Source: Lachnospiraceae bacterium
GTDB taxonomy: Bacteria; Bacillota; Clostridia; Lachnospirales; Lachnospiraceae
NCBI GenBank assembly: GCA_900766815.1
Contig: CAAFWV010000004.1
Span: forward strand, 1 to 11,681
Reading direction: 5' to 3'
DNA length: 11,681 nt
Part shown: positions 7,502 through 11,681 of the stretch, one piece after another
Position numbering within the stretch: position 1 is the first letter of the stretch
Layout: every line of letters starts with the position of its first letter
Program-made: the position numbers and the translations under genes
Notes under the pieces: generated by a model
Databases searched by the model: none
What the model saw: only the letters and a program-made list of their open reading frames with translations
What the model was told of the DNA's origin: nothing

Positions 7502-7562
7502 TCCGGGAGAATCGGATAGGCAACGTAAGGACAGCTTCAGAGGCTTGATTGAGGTAATTTGA
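7502..7562 (+). other. 61-bp spacer where ylxR (rnpM) is normally found; possible deletion scar
   Basis: In most Firmicutes ylxR (about 90 codons, with a conserved CxxC-type N-terminus) lies between nusA and ylxQ. Here only 61 bp remain. In the frame ending at TGA 7560-7562 the spacer reads SDRQRKDSFRGLIEVI and then stops directly against the ylxQ TTG. RQRK followed by a short C-terminal-like stretch could be the joined ends of a deleted ylxR, but the resemblance is short and rests on memory of the family. The frame has no start of its own in the spacer, and no cysteine motif remains. The spacer also carries the ylxQ ribosome binding site GAGG (7551-7554). Confidence 0.3.
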
Positions 7563-7895
7563 TTGAAAAATGACAGAGTACTGGCGCTTCTTGGTCTGGC
7601 GAACAAGGCCGGAGGAGTGGCAAGCGGAGAATTCGCATGCGAATGTGCAATTAAAGACGGGAAGGCCCATGTGGTAATCGTAGGAAAAGATGCTTCGGAT
7701 AATACCAGGAAGAAGTTCAGGAATTCCTGCGAATATTACGGGGTTCCGTATTATGAATATGGCACCAAGGAGGAGCTTGGACGTCATATCGGCAAGGAAA
7801 TGAGAGCAAGCGTGGCTGTGACCAACGCAGGTCTTGCCGGCTCACTCATCAAGCTTTTGAATTCATCGAATGTAGGAGGTAGTATAGATGGCTAA
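7563..7895 (+). CDS. ylxQ: YlxQ, L7Ae/L30e-family small RNA-binding protein
   Basis: 110 residues matching the L7Ae/L30e/Gadd45 family protein encoded between nusA and infB in Firmicutes. Members have a single alpha/beta domain that binds kink-turn-like RNA; the precise role of YlxQ is not settled. Seen: LLGLANKAGGVASGEF at about residues 9-24, the central VVIVGKDASDN strand-turn, and YGTKEELGRHIGKEMRASVAVT, all typical of the family. The start is TTG 7563, supported by GAGG at 7551-7554 (8-nt spacing) and by MKNDRVLALLGLA being the normal N-terminus. Its stop overlaps infB by 8 bp (ATGGCTAA), so the two are probably translationally coupled. The usual upstream partner ylxR is missing. Confidence 0.92.
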   Translation: MKNDRVLALLGLANKAGGVASGEFACECAIKDGKAHVVIVGKDASDNTRKKFRNSCEYYGVPYYEYGTKEELGRHIGKEMRASVAVTNAGLAGSLIKLLNSSNVGGSIDG

Positions 7896-10674
7896 AATGA
7901 AAGTGCATGAGCTCGCTAAGGAGCTTGGAATACAAAGTAAAGAAATTATTGGCCTGCTTCAGGATAAGGGCTATGAGATTAAGGCTGCCGCTTCAGGACT
8001 TGAAGAGGAGCATATAAACATAGTTAAGGGCGCTTTTGCCAAGGCCGGAGGTGAAGCTAAGGCGACGGAGGCACCTAAGACAGAAGAAGCGCCTAAGACT
8101 GAAGAGAAGAAGACAGAGGCAACACCCAAGAGCGAAGAGACGAAGGCTGAGACTAAGGCTGATGCAGCAGCAGCTACTCAGGCAGCTCCCAAGACAGCTA
8201 AGGCTGAAGCGCCGGCAACAGAGGCACCTAAGAAGAAAAAGAAGATTATTTTCGTAAGTAATCCTTCCAACTCTAAGATGCCGGGTGGAAGACCACCCAT
8301 GTCCCACAACAATATGCAGGGACAGGCAAGAAAGGTTGCACCTACACCTAATCCGGCTAAGCCCATTCAGCTTGGACCTAACCAGATGATAAATAAGGCT
8401 ACAGGTAAGGTTATGGAGATGCTTCCTCCCAAGAAGCCGGAACCCGAGGTAGTGGAAGAGGTTAAGACAGAACCTGTTGCAACAGAGAGCAGACAGTCTG
8501 CTTCAAGCGTTGCTGATACAAGAGGTGACAGAAACAATGGCCAGAGAGACAACAGACAGGAACGCAGGGATAATAGCTTTGACAGTCGCTCTAATTCGGG
8601 AAATTACAGGAATAATAACCAGGGTGGCAGCGCTAATCGCCCTGATAACAGGGGTCAGGACCGTAATAACCGCAACCAGGGAGGAGCTTCAAGACCGCAG
8701 GATAGATTCCAGGGCGGTAAGCCGGGCCAGGCAGGAGGCAGAGGATATGCTGCACCTGACTTCCCATCAGGTAAGGGAGGCAATAACGACAACAGGAGAG
8801 CAGATAAGTCAAAGGACAAGAGATCCAAGAAGGATGCTCTCTATGAGGACGTTGAAATCAAGAACAAGAATAAAGCAGGCAGATTCATCAAGCCTGAGAA
8901 GAAGGAAGAGCCTGTAGAGGAGATTAAGGTAATCACCATTCCGGAGATTCTGACCATTAAGGATCTGGCTGACAAGATGAAGATGCAGCCTTCCGTTATT
9001 ATCAAGAAGCTGTTCTTACAGGGTAAGGTTGTAACACTTAACCAGGAGATCAGCTATGAGGAGGCAGAGAATATTGCCATCGAGTTCGACATTATGTGCG
9101 AGCAGGAGGTTAAGGTTGATGTTATCGAAGAGCTTCTGAAGGAAGATGAGGAAGCTGTGGAGAACATGGTAGAGCGTGCTCCGGTTATCTGTGTAATGGG
9201 ACATGTAGACCATGGTAAGACATCCCTTCTTGATGCCATCCGTAAGACAAATGTAACAGACAGAGAGGCAGGCGGTATTACACAGCATATCGGTGCTTAT
9301 ACCGTTAATGTCGGTGACAGGAAGATTACCTTCCTTGATACACCCGGACATGAGGCCTTCACAGCCATGCGTATGCGTGGTGCCAATGCAACAGATATCG
9401 CAATATTGGTTGTTGCTGCTGACGACGGTGTTATGCCTCAGACAGTAGAGGCTATTAATCATGCCAAGGCAGCAGGTATTGAGATTATTGTTGCCGTTAA
9501 TAAGATTGATAAGCCTTCTGCCAACATAGATAAGGTTAAGCAGGAGCTTGCAGAATATGAACTTATTCCTGAAGAGTGGGGCGGAAGCACAGTCTTTGCT
9601 CCGGTATCGGCTAAGTCAGGCGAGGGTATCAAGGAATTGCTTGATATGGTACTTCTTACAGCAGATATCCTTGAGCTTAAGGCGAATCCCAAGAGAAAGG
9701 CAAGAGGTCTTGTTATCGAGGCTGAGCTTGATAAGGGACGCGGACCTGTTGCTACCATTCTTGTTCAGAAGGGTACTCTTAAGGTTGGAGATTTCATATC
9801 GGCAGGAGCAAGTCATGGTAAGGTTAGAGCCATGGTTGATGATAAGGGCAGAAGAGTCAAGGAGGCAGGTCCTTCTATTCCTGTAGAGATTCTGGGACTT
9901 AATGATGTTCCAAATGCAGGTGATGTATTCATTGCCCATGAGAGTGATAAGACAGCTAAGCAGTTCGCTGAGACCTTCATTGCTCAGAATAAGGCCAAGA
10001 AGCTTGAAGAGACCAAGTCTAAGATGAGTCTGGATGATGTATTTGCCCAGATTCAGGAGGGTAACTTAAAGCAGCTTGATATCATTGTTAAGGCTGATGT
10101 TCAGGGTTCTGTGGAAGCAGTTAAGCAGTCACTTACCAAGCTGTCCAACGAGGAAGTACTTGTTAAGTGTATTCATGGTGGCGTAGGTGCCATTAATGAA
10201 TCGGATGTAAGCCTTGCTGCAGCTTCCAATGCAATCATCATCGGCTTCAACGTTCGTATTGATGCAGCTGCCAAGGATACAGCCGAAAGAGAAGGCGTTG
10301 ACGTTCGTCTCTACAAGGTTATCTACCAGGCAATTGATGATGTAGAGGCTGCCATGAAGGGTATGCTCGATCCCGTATTTGAGGAGAAGGTTATCGGTCA
10401 TGCAGAGGTACGTCAGATCTTCAAGGCATCTGCAGTCGGCAATATTGCCGGTTCATATGTTACAGACGGTGTTATCCAGAGGAACTGTAAGATTCGTATC
10501 ACCAGAGACGGTGAGAACATCTACGAGGGAGCACTTGCATCTCTTAAGAGATTCCAGGATGACGTCAAGGAGGTTAAGGCAGGATACGAGTGTGGTCTTG
10601 TATTCGAGGATTTCGACAGAATGCAGGAGCTTGACATTGTAGAAGCCTACATCATGGTAGAGGTACCAAGGTAA
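7888..10674 (+). CDS. infB: Translation initiation factor IF-2
   Basis: 928 residues. IF-2 is the GTPase that places initiator fMet-tRNA on the 30S subunit and promotes 50S joining. ATG 7888 follows a strong GGAGG (7875-7879). Domains: an IF2_N domain (about 1-52, KVHELAKELGIQSKEIIGLL), a long low-complexity linker (about 55-330), a second IF2_N domain (about 350-405), a GTPase domain (about 430-597), then domains II, III and IV to the end. GTPase motifs are intact: G1 GHVDHGKT at 438-445, G3 DTPGHE at 484-489, G4 NKID at 538-541 and G5 SAK at 574-576. The linker is Ala/Lys/Glu-rich first (about 55-120, with APKTEE repeats), then Arg/Asn/Gln/Gly-rich (about 212-292). Long variable linkers are known in IF-2. 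The stop overlaps the rbfA start by one base (TAATG). No internal start for a shorter isoform was clearly supported. Confidence 0.98.
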   Translation: MAKMKVHELAKELGIQSKEIIGLLQDKGYEIKAAASGLEEEHINIVKGAFAKAGGEAKATEAPKTEEAPKTEEKKTEATPKSEETKAETKADAAAATQAAPKTAKAEAPATEAPKKKKKIIFVSNPSNSKMPGGRPPMSHNNMQGQARKVAPTPNPAKPIQLGPNQMINKATGKVMEMLPPKKPEPEVVEEVKTEPVATESRQSASSVADTRGDRNNGQRDNRQERRDNSFDSRSNSGNYRNNNQGGSANRPDNRGQDRNNRNQGGASRPQDRFQGGKPGQAGGRGYAAPDFPSGKGGNNDNRRADKSKDKRSKKDALYEDVEIKNKNKAGRFIKPEKKEEPVEEIKVITIPEILTIKDLADKMKMQPSVIIKKLFLQGKVVTLNQEISYEEAENIAIEFDIMCEQEVKVDVIEELLKEDEEAVENMVERAPVICVMGHVDHGKTSLLDAIRKTNVTDREAGGITQHIGAYTVNVGDRKITFLDTPGHEAFTAMRMRGANATDIAILVVAADDGVMPQTVEAINHAKAAGIEIIVAVNKIDKPSANIDKVKQELAEYELIPEEWGGSTVFAPVSAKSGEGIKELLDMVLLTADILELKANPKRKARGLVIEAELDKGRGPVATILVQKGTLKVGDFISAGASHGKVRAMVDDKGRRVKEAGPSIPVEILGLNDVPNAGDVFIAHESDKTAKQFAETFIAQNKAKKLEETKSKMSLDDVFAQIQEGNLKQLDIIVKADVQGSVEAVKQSLTKLSNEEVLVKCIHGGVGAINESDVSLAAASNAIIIGFNVRIDAAAKDTAEREGVDVRLYKVIYQAIDDVEAAMKGMLDPVFEEKVIGHAEVRQIFKASAVGNIAGSYVTDGVIQRNCKIRITRDGENIYEGALASLKRFQDDVKEVKAGYECGLVFEDFDRMQELDIVEAYIMVEVPR
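8041..8760 (+). other. Low-complexity, repeat-rich segment coding the disordered IF-2 linker
   Basis: The first part (about 8041-8250) codes tandem variants of APKTEE/TPKSEE and an Ala/Lys/Glu-rich run ending in five lysines (residues 115-119). A later part (8521-8760) codes an Arg/Asn/Gln/Gly/Asp-rich stretch with many NNR, RDN and QGG units and almost no hydrophobic residues. Both are predicted to be disordered. The second may bind RNA in the manner of RGG-type tails (inference). Confidence 0.7.
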
Positions 10675-11051
10675 TGCGTAAAGGTAGTATAAAAAGTTCA
10701 GTAGTTAACAGCGAGGTGCTTCGTGCCCTCGCTGAGATAATAAGAAGCGAGATTAAGGATCCCAGAGTGCCGGAGTTCACTTCGGTTGTAGCTGTTAATG
10801 TTGCACCTGATCTCAAGAACTGCGAGGCATATATCTCAGTGCTCGGTGATGAAGAGAAGGCAGCAGATGCACTTAAGGGACTAAACAGTGCAAGCGGATA
10901 TATCCGCAAATGCCTCGCTGACAAGCTCAATATGCGTCACACACCCGATATTCACTTCCATATCGACCAGTCTATTGCCTACGGTGTAGACATGAGTCAC
11001 AGGATTGATGAAGTAATAAGTGAAGACAACAGACGTCACGTTGAGAATTAA
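10674..11051 (+). CDS. rbfA: 30S ribosome-binding factor RbfA
   Basis: 125 residues, the normal length. RbfA is a single-domain KH-fold protein that binds the 30S neck near helix 1 of 16S rRNA and is needed for late 30S maturation and cold adaptation. Seen: the N-terminal helix, then EIIRSEIKDPRV at about residues 22-33 (the family signature), the FTSVVAVNVAPDLKNCEAYISVLG strands, and the RHTPDIHFHIDQSIAYGVDM C-terminal motif. ATG 10674 overlaps the infB stop by one base. An AGAGG (10659-10663) inside the end of infB can act as its Shine-Dalgarno, so re-initiation is likely. It acts alongside RimP, also coded in this operon. Confidence 0.96.
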   Translation: MRKGSIKSSVVNSEVLRALAEIIRSEIKDPRVPEFTSVVAVNVAPDLKNCEAYISVLGDEEKAADALKGLNSASGYIRKCLADKLNMRHTPDIHFHIDQSIAYGVDMSHRIDEVISEDNRRHVEN

Positions 11052-11080
11052 TAAGTGAGTTCGGTATAAGATATACAATT

Positions 11081-11681
11081 ATGGAAAAGATTATTGATGA
11101 AGTAAGAGAAGCTAAAAGCATAGGAATAAGCGGACATATCAGACCTGACGGGGACTGTATCGGCTCATGCATGGCTATGTATATGTATCTGAGCAAGGTT
11201 ATGCCTGAAGGCACTGAGATAGATGTTATCTTAGGAGAGTGCTCAGATATCTTCAATTGCATAAAGGACATGGACAAGATAAGAAAGTATCCTAGACGTC
11301 AGCCCTATGATGTGTTTATTGCACTTGACTGCGGCCCCGACAGACTGGGAGATGCAGAGCCCGGATATACCAAGGCTAAGAAGACAATCAATATTGATCA
11401 TCACCTAAGCAGTGTTGCGTCCTCGGATGTCAACTATATCTTCCCCAAAGCAAGCTCCACCAGTGAACTGGTATACGGACTTCTTACCAAAGAGGATATG
11501 GACGTTGAGATTGCCAAGGCGCTGTATATCGGAATCATCCACGATACGGGAGTGATGCAGTATAACAACACTTCTCCCGAGACTCTGAGAGCGGTTGCAG
11601 ACCTTGTGTCATACGGTTTTGATTTCAACAGTCTGATTGATGAGACCTTTTATCAGAAGACTTATATCCAGAATCAGATTA
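11081..11681 (+). CDS. nrnA: DHH-family NrnA-like oligoribonuclease / pAp phosphatase, 3'-truncated by window edge
   Basis: Open from ATG 11081 to the window end; 200 codons are visible of about 310-320 expected. NrnA proteins degrade 2-5 nt RNAs and dephosphorylate pAp in the cytoplasm, using Mn2+. Seen: motif I GHIRPDGDCIGS (residues 18-29), motif II ALDCG (81-85), motif III DHH at 106-108 (11396-11404) and motif IV GIIHDTGVMQY, all with their metal-binding Asp and His residues. The C-terminal DHHA1 substrate-binding domain lies beyond the edge. It follows rbfA after 29 bp, the usual place in Firmicutes. Its Shine-Dalgarno is poor (only weak purine runs upstream), unlike those of rimP, nusA and infB. 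Because GGDEF enzymes make c-di-GMP and NrnA-type enzymes can cleave its breakdown product pGpG, a link to the GGDEF protein is possible but not shown. Confidence 0.92.
   Translation, partial: MEKIIDEVREAKSIGISGHIRPDGDCIGSCMAMYMYLSKVMPEGTEIDVILGECSDIFNCIKDMDKIRKYPRRQPYDVFIALDCGPDRLGDAEPGYTKAKKTINIDHHLSSVASSDVNYIFPKASSTSELVYGLLTKEDMDVEIAKALYIGIIHDTGVMQYNNTSPETLRAVADLVSYGFDFNSLIDETFYQKTYIQNQI

Noticed and set aside
7254..7562. 102-codon + strand open frame overlapping the end of nusA
   Set aside because: Most of it is an out-of-frame reading of the nusA KH2 and acidic tail. Only its last codons beyond the nusA stop are discussed, as a possible ylxR scar.
8477..8917. 146-codon + strand alternative frame in the infB linker
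   Set aside because: Its arginine/threonine-rich composition is a by-product of the low-complexity linker coding sequence, and it has no ribosome binding site or family features.

Overview
The window looks like chromosomal DNA from a low-to-mid GC Firmicute of the class Clostridia. The best fit is a Lachnospiraceae member (Butyrivibrio/Roseburia/Coprococcus-like). This rests on the order of the translation genes, strong AGGAGG-type ribosome binding sites, the wording of the NusA KH domains (GMNG in KH1, then the GKEGQNARLAARLTG block), and a large multidomain GGDEF protein of a type common in that family. All seven genes are on the + strand. No RNA genes, mobile elements, CRISPR arrays or attachment sites were seen.

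Layout: (1) 1-2277 is the C-terminal three quarters of an RND-family (HAE1/AcrB-like) efflux permease, cut by the left window edge. (2) 2278-2429 is a non-coding gap with a good promoter (TTGACA, 18 bp, TG-extended GATAAT) just upstream of (3) 2430-5762, a large signalling protein with a degenerate STAND/AAA-like N-terminus, a long helical TPR-like middle, a GAF-like domain and a C-terminal GGDEF diguanylate cyclase domain whose I-site arginine is absent. (4) 5763-5877 holds a second promoter (TTGATT, 17 bp, TG-extended TAATAT) and a short leader with a perfect 10-bp hairpin and an interrupted U-tract, likely an attenuator for the operon that follows. (5) 5878-11681 is the conserved translation/transcription operon rimP - nusA - ylxQ - infB - rbfA - nrnA, running off the right edge. 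Its genes are tightly packed: an 8-bp ylxQ/infB overlap, a 1-bp infB/rbfA overlap, and short gaps elsewhere.

The operon products work together in ribosome production and transcription-translation coupling. RimP and RbfA mature the 30S subunit, IF2 starts translation, NusA controls pausing, termination and antitermination, YlxQ is a small L7Ae-type RNA-binding protein, and NrnA degrades nanoRNAs and pAp. The usual ylxR (rnpM) gene between nusA and ylxQ is missing. The 61-bp spacer in its place can be read as a possible deletion scar.

Most of the window is ordinary core genome. I did not find a clearly new biological system. The points most worth checking are the missing ylxR, the rimP leader attenuator, the degenerate sensor/ATPase part of the GGDEF protein and its unclear translation start, and altered proton-relay positions in the RND pump.
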